18,037 nucleotides of DNA, from NCBI GenBank assembly GCA_030151245.1, contig JASLEF010000202.1, positions 1 to 18,037 on the forward strand, written 5' to 3'. This document shows, piece after piece, positions 1-8,350 of the stretch; position 1 is the stretch's first letter, and each line of letters opens with the position of its first letter. Source of the DNA: Ignatzschineria sp. (GTDB taxonomy: Bacteria > Pseudomonadota > Gammaproteobacteria > Cardiobacteriales > Wohlfahrtiimonadaceae). A program made the translations under genes and the position numbers. Below the pieces are notes generated by a model. It was not told the DNA's origin and did no database searches. It was given only the letters and a program-made list of their open reading frames with translations.

Positions 1-1643
1 ACTTGCGTAATAATGGTTTGAGTGGATTTCTCTAGTAAAAACTGATCCTCAAGTTCCAGTTTATCTTTCAACTTAAACGCCATCCGCTCTGCGGATAACT
101 GAATCGGTGTTAAAGGATTTTTAATCTCATGAGCTAAACGACGAGCAACCTCGCCCCAAGCAGCTTCACGCTCTGAATTTATTAACTGTGTAATATCATC
201 AAAAACAATGGCGTAACCACTGGGTAAACTACGATTTTCTAAAGGCTCAGAAATACGTACAGATAAAATTTGAGTGATCCCTTTTTCTACCCGCATCACC
301 TCTAAACGATCATTCTCCTCCCCCAAAGATTTCTTCAGCAGATAATCTGCTAAAGGCGTGAAGAAAAACCCTAACGACTCATCAATTGTCTCCGGCTCCC
401 CTAACTTCAGGCGATGTAATAAGGCACGATCTGTTCCCAATATTGAGAGAGCTGCCTCATTAAAGGTTCTGATTTTCCCATGGTTATCGAGGACTAAAAC
501 ACCAGATGAGAGATTAGCTAAAACGGCTTCTAAATAAGAGCGCTGCGCAACCAGCAATCGTTGAGAGGCTTTTTCTGCCTCATTCGCCTGACGTAGCTTC
601 ATAATCATTTCATTAAACGATTCTGTTAAAAAGCCAATTTCATCATTTGATTTAACGGTAATCTCTCGATCAAAATTCCCTTCTGAAACAGATTTAGAAG
701 CAATTGATAATCGGCGAATCGGATTGACCAACCGGCGAGTGGCAAAATATGAGCCCCCTAAAGCCAATAAGATTGCCAGCAGCGAGACTAGCGTTAAAAT
801 AGCTATTAGCTGCCCTTTCAAAGATTCTTGCAATGTTTTATATTGTTTGTAACTCTCCACCGAACGCTGTGTTGAAAGCCCTAATTCTGTATAACGCGGG
901 GGAATTTCATAGATCGCTTGCACCACTCGCGGCACATCAGAGTCCACTCGTATAATGACACGTACCTGTAATTCATCATCCCCAACAGGCTCAAGCCAGA
1001 CATAATCCATATCATTAAAAACACTCATTAATACGATATCATTGGGTAACTCCGGCAAATTTACGGTCGTATTACTCGAGCTTGTTGCTAAAATTCGCCC
1101 TCGATGATCAAAGACCGTTAAGTCCATCGCATTAGCGTCAAAACGTAAATTCTCTAACTCATAAGCAAGATCTAAAGAGTTCAGTTGCGCCACATGGCTC
1201 CCTATAGATTGGGTAATCTCTAAGGCATCTAACCGTCTAGTCTCAAGGGCCGATTGTGCAAGCGTTAACGCATCATCAAAGCCCTGATCTAAAGACTCAT
1301 CAAACCAGCTATCGATTCCTCGCTGAATCATTAACCCTGCAAAAAGAAAAAGAATGACGATCGGTACCACTGATAGCCCGGAGAAAAACATCATCATTCG
1401 TGCATTTAGGCGCGCTCCCAGACGTTTCTTGCGAACCCCTTGAAATAGCTGTATCAAAAAATAGGTGACAAGGGATATTAAAGAGAGATAGCAGATCGCC
1501 CCAGCCACGATAATCCAAGTGTAATAACGAGAATAAAGCACTGCAGACTCAATCGAGCGAACCATCACGCCGAGAATGATCGTTAATAAAATCGACAACA
1601 GCAAAAAGAGCGTAAATGCATGCTTACGAAGTAAACTCATCAT
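1..1643 (-). CDS. ntrY: NtrY-type sensor histidine kinase, 3' end missing
   Basis: Membrane sensor kinase of the NtrY class; 547 complete codons are visible and the frame runs off the left edge. Reading from ATG 1643: three hydrophobic segments near residues 8-28, 40-63 and 80-102, an extracytoplasmic stretch of about 165 residues, a fourth membrane segment near 272-296, a HAMP linker near 297-347, a PAS-like region (about 365-480), then the dimerisation/phosphoacceptor box LAHEIKNPLTPIQL with the phosphorylatable His at residue 505. The ATP-binding domain lies outside the window, and an ntrX-type response regulator would be expected next. The start ATG overlaps the upstream stop as ATGA, which suggests translational coupling; a second ATG follows immediately at 1640. 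The PxxP-type H-box (NPLTPIQL) is typical of NtrY, but the ligand cannot be inferred. In neisseriae NtrYX is linked to respiration and envelope functions; here that is only an analogy. Confidence 0.9.
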   Translation of the reverse strand, partial: MMSLLRKHAFTLFLLLSILLTIILGVMVRSIESAVLYSRYYTWIIVAGAICYLSLISLVTYFLIQLFQGVRKKRLGARLNARMMMFFSGLSVVPIVILFLFAGLMIQRGIDSWFDESLDQGFDDALTLAQSALETRRLDALEITQSIGSHVAQLNSLDLAYELENLRFDANAMDLTVFDHRGRILATSSSNTTVNLPELPNDIVLMSVFNDMDYVWLEPVGDDELQVRVIIRVDSDVPRVVQAIYEIPPRYTELGLSTQRSVESYKQYKTLQESLKGQLIAILTLVSLLAILLALGGSYFATRRLVNPIRRLSIASKSVSEGNFDREITVKSNDEIGFLTESFNEMIMKLRQANEAEKASQRLLVAQRSYLEAVLANLSSGVLVLDNHGKIRTFNEAALSILGTDRALLHRLKLGEPETIDESLGFFFTPLADYLLKKSLGEENDRLEVMRVEKGITQILSVRISEPLENRSLPSGYAIVFDDITQLINSEREAAWGEVARRLAHEIKNPLTPIQLSAERMAFKLKDKLELEDQFLLEKSTQTIITQ

Positions 1644-2380
1644 ATTTTTAGCTCCCACTTAAACCAGTTTGAGTTTAACCACCAGTTTTTTGATAGATAT
1701 GCTGGAATTCTTAAGGGCGTAGGCAGCGCTTCGATATCAAGCCAAAGTTTTGCTTGCCCTGTAAAATGGTCAATATAGATTCCCTTATCATCCTCAATTC
1801 TAAACTCAATATTCGTCGGCGTTGAAATTGACAATAGCGCTAAACTTAATGTTGGGTAACTATGTTGCTTTTTCGTCTCAATATCTCGCACCACAAATTG
1901 CTTTGATAACCCATGATAAAAGAGAAGATAACGAATCTCTTTCGTATAATTATTGCCGTTCCAAAAACTCCAGAACCCCTTCTCTTTAATACGAATATCA
2001 TAAACAAATGTTAAAGGAATACCATTTAATAGCATCTGTGCTTGCTCATCACTCATCACAATATCGCTCTTCATCGACAGCATTAAATCAACTTTTGTTA
2101 AAGTGCCCCCGTTCAATATCTCAAAATCTCGAATTCTCACCATTCCAGATCCCGCTTGATAAAACTCACTCTTTACCTCTTGAACTTCAAGCGCTGATTG
2201 TTTTGAGGCAGCCATACTTGCTACAGGAAAAAGCGCACTGAGTAAGAGCACTATCAGCGCAAATATCCCGCTTTTTTGCCAACGATAATTGACAAAAAAC
2301 GACCAGCGCACCGAAACCATCCATAATAGTTTGTGCACGACGGTGTGACCGTTATTCGTAAATTGCCAAGATCTGCCCAA
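1640..2380 (-). CDS. DUF4390 family secreted protein
   Basis: Protein of 246 residues, best matched from memory to DUF4390, a family of unknown function found beside ntrYX. The hydrophobic stretch near residues 38-52 followed by VASMAAS looks like a signal peptide cleaved around Ala57/58, so the rest (about 188 residues) is predicted to be periplasmic. The mature part has no cysteines and many aromatic residues (FWSFWNGNNY, NWWLNSNWFKWEL). The start is a TTG at 2380, 11 nt after the rsmB stop and preceded by AGGAAAG, which spaces well as a ribosome site. ATG 2320 (residue 21) is an alternative that would leave a more usual signal-peptide length but has a poor ribosome site. The gene sits between rsmB and ntrY and shares ATGA with ntrY, so its product could assist or modulate the kinase; that is inference only. 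Confidence 0.75.
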   Translation of the reverse strand: MGRSWQFTNNGHTVVHKLLWMVSVRWSFFVNYRWQKSGIFALIVLLLSALFPVASMAASKQSALEVQEVKSEFYQAGSGMVRIRDFEILNGGTLTKVDLMLSMKSDIVMSDEQAQMLLNGIPLTFVYDIRIKEKGFWSFWNGNNYTKEIRYLLFYHGLSKQFVVRDIETKKQHSYPTLSLALLSISTPTNIEFRIEDDKGIYIDHFTGQAKLWLDIEALPTPLRIPAYLSKNWWLNSNWFKWELKI

Positions 2381-2391
2381 TATCTTCTTTC

Positions 2392-3738
2392 CTATGCGTC
2401 GACCGCGACCTTTTCTAATAATGCGTAATAGAAACCATCAACACTCTTTTCAGATTCAAAATAGCGCGGCAAAATCTGCACGCCAACATCTCTCACTTCG
2501 CCAAATGGGAGCATGAACTTCACCTCTTTAGCACTTTTCTCTTCTTTTAAAAAATGACGAATCTGCTGTTCATTTTCATCTTTCAAGATTGAACACGTTG
2601 CATAAAGAAGCTTTCCACCCACCTTAAGCTGCGTCCAAGCATGCGCTAATATCTCTGCTTGAATCGCCCGCAAATTATGAATATCTGATGCTAATCGTAA
2701 GCGTTTAATATCCGGATGTCGATGCATGATTCCTGTCGCAGAACAGGGAACGTCTAATAGAATTCGGTCAAACTGCAGTGTCGTTTCATAGGCTTCACAA
2801 GGTGTCGCCTCAATAGTCATAAATGCTGGGAGCTCACCACATACGCGTTTCACATTTTCATAAACCCGCTCTAATCGCTCTTTAGAGCTATCAAGTGCTA
2901 CCAGCGTCTCGAGTTTAGGTGTTTGCTCTAAAATCGCGGTTGTTTTCCCCCCCGGTGCAGAACAAGCATCTAAAACACGCATGCCCGCTTCAATCCCTAA
3001 TAACTGCGCAGCTAATTGTGCAGAGGCATCTTGAACGCTTACACAGCCCTCAGAAAACCCCGGTAACAGCTCAACACTCACAGGAGATTCAAGGACAATC
3101 GCAGTTGTAACAAAATCATGTGCCATTGCGGCAATATTAGCGGCTTTTAACTTCTCTAAATACTCATCACGACTGTTTTTTTGAAGATTCACTCGCAAAA
3201 TCATCTCTGGATGAAGCTGATAGAAAGTCCCAATCTCCTCTAAAGCTTTCTCTCCCCATTGTGTTTCAATCCGTTTTGCAAACCATGCCGGCAAATTACT
3301 TTTCCCAGCAAGGAATTTGGCAGGTGGTAACTTTCCTCTTTGAATATTTCTTAAAATTGCATTCGTTAACCCTGCTGCCCACTGCTTATCCATCTCTTTA
3401 ATCAGATTGACCCAGTTGTTTAAAATGGCATACTCCGCGGTCGCCATCTCAGTTAACTCATAAGCTGCTAAAATCTGTGCTAATTTCACTTCTATTTCAG
3501 CCGGCTTAATAGGCTTCGCTAACATCTGCGATACTCGATCGTCAAGCGCATCATATTGTCTTAATGTCCCAAACAGAAGGTGCTGTACAAATCGTTTATC
3601 GTTATCTTCTAAGTTTCCAGACAACCGCGGCAGAGCCTCTGTAAGTGATTCCCCACTTAAGACACTATTGAGAATTTCAACCGCTACAAAACGCGGATTT
3701 TTCATAAGTTTGGGATATAGCGCTTCTTTAATAGCCAT
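2392..3738 (-). CDS. rsmB: 16S rRNA (cytosine-967-C5) methyltransferase RsmB
   Basis: Uses S-adenosylmethionine to methylate C967 of 16S rRNA. The 448-residue length fits the family. An N-terminal NusB-like RNA-binding domain occupies roughly residues 12-140. The Rossmann methyltransferase domain follows, with the SAM loop DACSAPGGKT at 257-266, the PCSATG box (Cys332, the residue that helps release product) and the YATCS box with the nucleophilic Cys382. Both cysteines expected of RsmB/Nop2-type enzymes are present. The ATG directly abuts the fmt stop (TAGATG, no gap), with AAAGG 13 nt upstream inside fmt. Met12 is a possible alternative start that would match the E. coli N-terminus better. 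Part of the def-fmt-rsmB block that is common in Gammaproteobacteria. Confidence 0.95.
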   Translation of the reverse strand: MAIKEALYPKLMKNPRFVAVEILNSVLSGESLTEALPRLSGNLEDNDKRFVQHLLFGTLRQYDALDDRVSQMLAKPIKPAEIEVKLAQILAAYELTEMATAEYAILNNWVNLIKEMDKQWAAGLTNAILRNIQRGKLPPAKFLAGKSNLPAWFAKRIETQWGEKALEEIGTFYQLHPEMILRVNLQKNSRDEYLEKLKAANIAAMAHDFVTTAIVLESPVSVELLPGFSEGCVSVQDASAQLAAQLLGIEAGMRVLDACSAPGGKTTAILEQTPKLETLVALDSSKERLERVYENVKRVCGELPAFMTIEATPCEAYETTLQFDRILLDVPCSATGIMHRHPDIKRLRLASDIHNLRAIQAEILAHAWTQLKVGGKLLYATCSILKDENEQQIRHFLKEEKSAKEVKFMLPFGEVRDVGVQILPRYFESEKSVDGFYYALLEKVAVDA

Positions 3739-4680
3739 CTATTGACATACCTTTTGATCTATTTCATTACCTTTAATAAAGAGCGCGCTCTCCATTCTTC
3801 GTTTACCTGCTGCTTGTAGCTCTAACACCTCAAGCTCAACACCATCGCCGGCAACCACATATATTTTATCGCCCTCAACATGCATAGTACCGGCGACCTC
3901 CGTGGATTTATCTGTTTTTCTTGAAGGTTTTGCGACTCTAAAGAGCTTCAATAATGCGCCATCAATTGTGGTAAAAGCACCAGGGAAAGGATTAAAGGCA
4001 TGAATCTTACGCATGATCACATCATGATTCTCTTGCCAATTAATTTTCGCTTCCTCTTTAGAGATCTTTTCTGCGTAAGTCACTCCCACTTCGGGTTGTG
4101 TTACCGGCGACTGCTCCCCGGCAACCACCATCGGTATGGTCTCTAACAATAATTTTGCCCCAATCTCTTTCAATGTATCGTGTAGCTCGATCATGGTCAT
4201 TTCTGGTGTTATCGAAACTTTTTCTTCGCACCAGACATCACCGGTATCTAAACCTTTATCCATCTGCATAATCGCCACACCCGTCTCTTGATCTCCCGCT
4301 TCAATAGCCCGGTGGATGGGAGCCGCACCTCTCCAACGTGGGAGTAATGACGCATGAATATTGAGGCAACCATATTTAGGTGCACGCAAGACAGCTTCTG
4401 GCAAAATAAGACCATAAGCCACCACAATCATTAAATCCGCATTCAATGCTTTTAAGGTTTCTTGCGCTTCGATATCCCGAAGAGAGAGGGGTTGGTACAC
4501 TGGAATTTCATGCTTTACCGCAACTTCTTTAATCGGGGTAAATTGCATTTTTTTACCGCGTCCTCGTGGTCGATCTGGCTGCGTATAAACCGCAACAACC
4601 TCATGCTCACTACCGATCAACGCTTCCAATGTCGGAACCGAAAACTCAGGGGTTCCCGCAAAAATAATTCGTAAACTCAT
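3739..4680 (-). CDS. fmt: methionyl-tRNA formyltransferase
   Basis: Transfers a formyl group from 10-formyltetrahydrofolate to initiator Met-tRNA. The 313 residues match the usual length. The N-terminal formyltransferase domain (about 1-190) carries LNIHASLLPRWRGAAPI with the catalytic Asn107 and His109, and MDKGLDTGD with Asp145. The loop TQPDRPRGRGKK (33-44) is the tRNA-acceptor-binding loop of this family. The C-terminal OB-like domain follows from about residue 205. The ATG has a strong ribosome site, AAGGAG, a few bases upstream. It lies 114 nt downstream of def, so fmt may be co-transcribed with def or have its own start in that gap. Confidence 0.97.
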   Translation of the reverse strand: MSLRIIFAGTPEFSVPTLEALIGSEHEVVAVYTQPDRPRGRGKKMQFTPIKEVAVKHEIPVYQPLSLRDIEAQETLKALNADLMIVVAYGLILPEAVLRAPKYGCLNIHASLLPRWRGAAPIHRAIEAGDQETGVAIMQMDKGLDTGDVWCEEKVSITPEMTMIELHDTLKEIGAKLLLETIPMVVAGEQSPVTQPEVGVTYAEKISKEEAKINWQENHDVIMRKIHAFNPFPGAFTTIDGALLKLFRVAKPSRKTDKSTEVAGTMHVEGDKIYVVAGDGVELEVLELQAAGKRRMESALFIKGNEIDQKVCQ

Positions 4681-4794
4681 ACCGCTCCTTCTAAACAGGC
4701 TCTATCTCTATCTTTTTGAAGATGCTTCGGCACTCTCAAAGACTCTTCAATATAATAAGCTCTCCATAACACGCTCTTTCACTTTCGCATATAA

Positions 4795-5322
4795 TTATGC
4801 GCCCGCTTCCTCACGTTCACGCTCTTTCAGAACTTTTTCAAGCTTTTTCAGTACCCGTTGTTGTTTCATCCGTGAAAGATAATCGATAAATAAGACCCCA
4901 TTAAGATGGTCTAATTCATGTTGAATACAGCGCCCTAATAGCTCATCTGCCTCTAATTCAAAAAAGACCCCATTTTCATCTTGCGCACGGACGGTCACTT
5001 TTTCCGGACGAATAATCGGCCCACTATACATCGTAGGTAGAGAGAGACACCCTTCCTCCGCAGCATCTGTCTCTTCTGACTCTGCAATAATTTCCGGATT
5101 AATAAAGACTCTAGGATCATCACGCTCTTCTGAACAGTCCGTCACAAACACTCGTTTTAAAACGTTCACTTGGTTTGCCGCTAAACCGACACCTTTCTCT
5201 GCGTACATCGTTTCTAACATATCTGCTACAAACGTTTTTAACGCCTCGTCAAATTCCGTCACAGGTTCTGCTTTTGCCCTTAAAGTGGGGTGCGGAACGG
5301 TAATCACATTGAGGATTGCCAT
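4795..5322 (-). CDS. def: peptide deformylase
   Basis: Metalloenzyme (Fe2+ in bacteria) that removes the N-formyl group from nascent proteins. All three signature motifs are intact in 175 residues: GVGLAANQ (44-51), EGCLS (90-94, metal ligand Cys92) and QHELDH (134-139, metal ligands His135 and His139, catalytic Glu136). The C-terminal tail is a charged helix (KKLEKVLKEREREE), as in other type 1 enzymes. The stretch after EGCLSLP reads TMYSGPIIRP, slightly unlike the E. coli form, but within what the family tolerates. First gene of the minus-strand block; a GA-rich stretch about 12 nt upstream acts as the ribosome site, and a perfect dyad lies 30 nt ahead of the start. Confidence 0.97.
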   Translation of the reverse strand: MAILNVITVPHPTLRAKAEPVTEFDEALKTFVADMLETMYAEKGVGLAANQVNVLKRVFVTDCSEERDDPRVFINPEIIAESEETDAAEEGCLSLPTMYSGPIIRPEKVTVRAQDENGVFFELEADELLGRCIQHELDHLNGVLFIDYLSRMKQQRVLKKLEKVLKEREREEAGA

Positions 5323-5351
5323 AAAATAAATCTCTCTCTTCCTATCTTAAT

Positions 5352-5370
5352 GTTCTATACAAAATAGAAC
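5352..5370. promoter_or_regulatory. perfect dyad in the def 5' region
   Basis: Arms GTTCTAT and ATAGAAC (7 bp each) flank a 5-nt centre, 30-48 nt upstream of the def ATG. As RNA it would be a weak A/T-rich hairpin; as DNA it looks like a site for a dimeric regulator. It lies downstream of an AT-rich stretch (TAAAAT on the minus strand, 5387-5392) that could be the def -10 element, although I see no matching -35. Function is inferred from symmetry only. Confidence 0.35.
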
Positions 5371-5477
5371 TTCTACAAAACGAATTATTTTACACTACTT
5401 ACTGCTTTCTCGGTAGCCTTCAAAATAATTTCATTAGGATAGTAAAAATGGTATAAGGGCATTTAAGCGTTATTTTC

Positions 5478-5489
5478 GAACAATTGTTC
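5478..5489. promoter_or_regulatory. palindrome GAACAATTGTTC, possible operator
   Basis: Perfect 12-bp palindrome between the divergent def and EamA transporter genes. With its preceding C it resembles the Gram-positive-type LexA box (CGAAC, four bases, GTTCG). The usual gammaproteobacterial LexA box is CTGT-N8-ACAG, so that reading is weak; a TetR- or MarR-like operator for the transporter is equally possible. No regulator gene lies next to it. Confidence 0.3.
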
Positions 5490-5616
5490 TCTATAGGATC
5501 AAGTAGAAACCCAAAGAATTCTGACTCACACCTACAATCCTATGATCCGAAGGAAAACTGTACCCGCACTTCACACTTCAAGACTAATAATCATGCGATA
5601 ATCTGGGGGATAGCTT

Positions 5617-6522
5617 ATGCGTCACAATGCTAATTTTAGGTTTGCGGCACTATTATTAGTCGCAACCTTCTTTATGGGATCATCCTTTCCTACCGGAAAA
5701 TTTCTGATCTCCACTGAAATTATCCCCCCTTTTTATCTCGGCGGCATTCGATTTCTTATTGCTGGGATAGCCCTGTTAACCTACTGCCTACTTCAGTATG
5801 GGATCCATCATACAATTCCTAGCGCTAATCGCTCAATCTCTCGAGGATTTTTAAATGTCATCATCATTGGGGCATTACAAACAGCGAGCGCAATGGGCTT
5901 TCTCAACCTTGCACTAGGGCGCATTGATTCAGCTCTTGCATCGGTTCTCTTTTTTACAAATCCGCTTTGGGTCTTAATATTTGCACACTTTCTAAAAACA
6001 GATCGCTTAACTATCAGACGTTTTATCGGGCTTTTACTCGGCATTGCTGGTGTATTCCTCTGCTTAAATGTTGAAAAAGAGGGATCTATTTTAGGAATGT
6101 TTTTCGCCTTATGTGGCGCTATCAGCTGGGCAATTTGCACCTTAGCCTCCAAAAGCATCCTAAAGATTGAAAACCCCGCCTTTACCTTAGCGGCTTGGCA
6201 GATGTTTTTTGGAGGGATCATTTTGATGATTATTTCACAATTCATTCAGGAGTCTTACACCTTAGCGCAACTCTCAAATGCTGGTTGGTTCAACTTTTTA
6301 TGGCTGACCTTCCCCGCTTCAGTAGGCTCCTTCTCTCTCTGGTTTTTAGCGCTTCAGAAAGGGGGCGCAGCACAAGCCTCCTCTTTTCTCTTTCTCACAC
6401 CGATGTTTGCAACCTTACTCGCCATCTTATTTCTTTCAGAATCCCTAACCCTCAAATTCCTTCTAGGTTGCTTACTCATCTTTTCCGCTATTTATATTAT
6501 TAATCAACGTCAGAAGATTTAA
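5617..6522 (+). CDS. EamA/DMT-family transporter, 10 membrane segments
   Basis: Drug/metabolite-transporter superfamily permease of 301 residues, built as two EamA repeats of about 140 residues (roughly 11-150 and 157-296) with five membrane segments each. Family hallmarks are the first-helix GSSFPTGK (21-28), an NPLW element after the fourth segment (115-118), and TPMFATLLAILFLSE (261-275) in the second repeat. The substrate cannot be deduced; relatives export amino acids, metabolites or drugs. The start ATG is preceded by GGGGGA at 6-nt spacing. A TGC-GATAAT sequence (5594-5602) looks like an extended -10 element, but it would leave only a very short leader. It is divergent from def and has no obvious operon partner. 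Confidence 0.88.
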   Translation: MRHNANFRFAALLLVATFFMGSSFPTGKFLISTEIIPPFYLGGIRFLIAGIALLTYCLLQYGIHHTIPSANRSISRGFLNVIIIGALQTASAMGFLNLALGRIDSALASVLFFTNPLWVLIFAHFLKTDRLTIRRFIGLLLGIAGVFLCLNVEKEGSILGMFFALCGAISWAICTLASKSILKIENPAFTLAAWQMFFGGIILMIISQFIQESYTLAQLSNAGWFNFLWLTFPASVGSFSLWFLALQKGGAAQASSFLFLTPMFATLLAILFLSESLTLKFLLGCLLIFSAIYIINQRQKI

Positions 6523-6922
6523 TGCCCCTTCGATTGACTATTAAATTCACAGACACAAAAATCCCCGCTTCACAACACCCTTTTCTGATGTTAACACCGC
6601 ACTTTATCATTAAAAAATACCGAGAAAACTTGGCTCTCAAAAGCCTTTTATAACCGTTTTATAGCTGTATTCCCCTTTTTTTATTGAAAAAAATATTATA
6701 TAAGTCAAACTCAAGTAAAGTTCTCCCCATCTTCACCAAAAAGAGTGATATAACTATGGGGGTAATTAAAAAATTTGATTAGTAAATAATACCGATACGA
6801 GGGCTTTCAGAGCTTCTACAGATGGAGATGTGGAAGAGATCACTCGGATTCTTCTCGGTCAAAATATCAATAAATAACAATAATAACGTCTCAAAGATAG
6901 ATGTTTATAGGAGTTAAACAGT
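6523..6922. other. 400-nt intergenic region, EamA gene to ackA
   Basis: Mostly AT-rich leader sequence. A 43-codon frame (6522-6653) starts with an ATG overlapping the EamA stop as TAATG; it has no clear ribosome site and I do not call it a gene. A short GGCT/AGCC hairpin near 6630-6646 followed by TTTTAT is too weak to call a terminator. TG-A-TATAAC (6746-6754) could be an extended -10 for ackA without a recognisable -35. An 8-bp stem with one G-U pair (6813-6820 with 6829-6836) lies in the presumed ackA leader. I found no convincing FNR, ArcA or CRP site. Confidence 0.5.
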
Positions 6923-8119
6923 ATGTATGCATTAGTCATCAATTGCGGAAGTTCCTCTTTAAAGTTTGCGCTTATTAACGCAAAAGATCGAAAAACCATC
7001 GTCAGTGGGGGCGCAGAGCAACTCGATTCACCTGAAGCAACACTTACGATTAAACACGCAGGGAAAAACACCAACAAGCTTGAGGAAAATACTCATCTTG
7101 GCGCCGTTAAAGAGATCTTTGCCTATCTTGCGGATAATGGGTTTGCGGATAAGATTATCGCAGTAGGACATCGTGTTGTTCATGGTGGAGAATACTTCCA
7201 ATCATCTGTTGAGATTACCCCTGAAGTGGTAGAGATCATCAAAAAGTGCGCGCCACTTGCACCGATTCACAACCCTGCAAACCTTGTGGGAATCTTAGCA
7301 GCACAAGAGATCCTTCCGAACTTACCTCACGTTGCTGTATTTGATACCGCTTTCCACCAATCAATGCCGGAAGAAGCCTATCTATACGGATTGCCGCTTG
7401 AGATTTATGAGAAATATAATATTCGTCGCTACGGATTCCACGGCAGTAGCCATCGTTATATTACGGAAAGAACTTCGCGTATTCTCGATATTCCCTTAGA
7501 AAAACTCAATATTATTAGCTGCCATCTTGGCAACGGTGCCTCTGTTACGGCTGTTAAAAATGGAAAATCCGTTGATACCAGCATGGGGCTTACCCCCCTT
7601 GAAGGATTAATGATGGGAACGCGCTCAGGATCACTCGATCCAGGCCTCATTCCTTACTTAGTTGAATGTTTAGATTATGACATCTATGAAATGGACAACC
7701 TCTTAAACTTCAAAAGTGGCTTACTCGGAATTTCAGGCGTATCTAACGATTGCCGAATGTTAGAGACGAAAGCTAAAGAAGGCCATGTTCGTTGTCAATT
7801 AGCACTTGATATGTTTGGCTACCGTGTTGCTAAAACCATCTCATCTTACTTACCTGCCTTACAAAAACTAGATGCCATCGTCTTTACAGGCGGTATCGGT
7901 GAAAACTCCGCTTACGTGCGTGAACTCATTATGACCCAATTAGCATTCTTAGGTTATACCTTTAGCAACCCCTCAAATAGCTTCTGCACAGGAGGAAAAG
8001 AGGGCGTTATTGCAACGAGTGCTGGTTTTGGAAAAGCGCTTGTTGTCTGTACTGATGAGGAAGGAATGATCGTTCAAGACACCTTGGAAATTCTTGCCAA
8101 AAAGAAAAAAAGTGCCTAA
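6923..8119 (+). CDS. ackA: acetate kinase
   Basis: Interconverts acetyl phosphate + ADP and acetate + ATP. The 398 residues match the family. N-terminal signature VINCGSSSLKF (5-15) contains the Asn7, Ser10, Ser12 and Lys14 positions of the active site; HRVVHGGEYF (83-92) supplies the substrate Arg; FDTAFH (140-145) holds the catalytic Asp141; GFHGSSH (171-177), GNGAS (203-207), MGTRSG (231-236, Arg234) and FTGGIGENS (321-329) follow; the C-terminal TDEEGMI (377-383) carries the metal-binding Glu. All key residues are intact. The ATG has AGGAG eight nt upstream. It is followed by pta on the same strand, the classical acetate pair, but with a 231-nt gap containing inverted repeats, so the two may not be a tight operon. 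Confidence 0.97.
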   Translation: MYALVINCGSSSLKFALINAKDRKTIVSGGAEQLDSPEATLTIKHAGKNTNKLEENTHLGAVKEIFAYLADNGFADKIIAVGHRVVHGGEYFQSSVEITPEVVEIIKKCAPLAPIHNPANLVGILAAQEILPNLPHVAVFDTAFHQSMPEEAYLYGLPLEIYEKYNIRRYGFHGSSHRYITERTSRILDIPLEKLNIISCHLGNGASVTAVKNGKSVDTSMGLTPLEGLMMGTRSGSLDPGLIPYLVECLDYDIYEMDNLLNFKSGLLGISGVSNDCRMLETKAKEGHVRCQLALDMFGYRVAKTISSYLPALQKLDAIVFTGGIGENSAYVRELIMTQLAFLGYTFSNPSNSFCTGGKEGVIATSAGFGKALVVCTDEEGMIVQDTLEILAKKKKSA

Positions 8120-8145
8120 CTCTTTAGGTCTCTTCCATGATGAAT

Positions 8146-8166
8146 GAGGGGATATCAGCTCCCCTC
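8146..8166 (+). terminator. hairpin after ackA, weak or attenuating terminator
   Basis: Perfect 7-bp stem GAGGGGA/TCCCCTC with a 7-nt loop, beginning 27 nt after the ackA stop. Only three T residues follow the stem, so full termination is doubtful; it may instead lower read-through into pta or stabilise the ackA 3' end. Confidence 0.35.
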
Positions 8167-8206
8167 TTTGATCGAGAACTCAATAGAACGATCTTACTGA
8201 ATATTT

Positions 8207-8260
8207 AAAGATCTAATCGCTTTTGAATCAGGAACCCCCTATCACAAGCTTTAGATCTTT
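8207..8260. repeat. 10-bp inverted repeat in the ackA-pta gap
   Basis: AAAGATCTAA (8207-8216) and its exact reverse complement TTAGATCTTT (8251-8260) are separated by 34 nt. The right arm runs into a T-rich stretch (TTTTTCAT). It could be a long-loop hairpin or paired protein sites; each arm is itself centred on the palindrome AGATCT. Function unknown. Confidence 0.4.
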
Positions 8261-8350
8261 TTCATATCTTCATCGCTTTCCTCACCATTTTGCCATCTAA
8301 GACTGATCTATTATCGCTGCTTTTCATTAATAAGGAATAAGGAGTTTGTC

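Noticed and set aside
6626..6653. Terminator after the EamA gene (GGCT/AGCC plus TTTTAT)
   Set aside because: The stem is only 4 bp and adjoining bases mismatch; too weak.
6723..6922. FNR, ArcA or CRP site ahead of ackA
   Set aside because: Only half-sites such as TTGAT were found; no symmetric match to the known consensus sequences.
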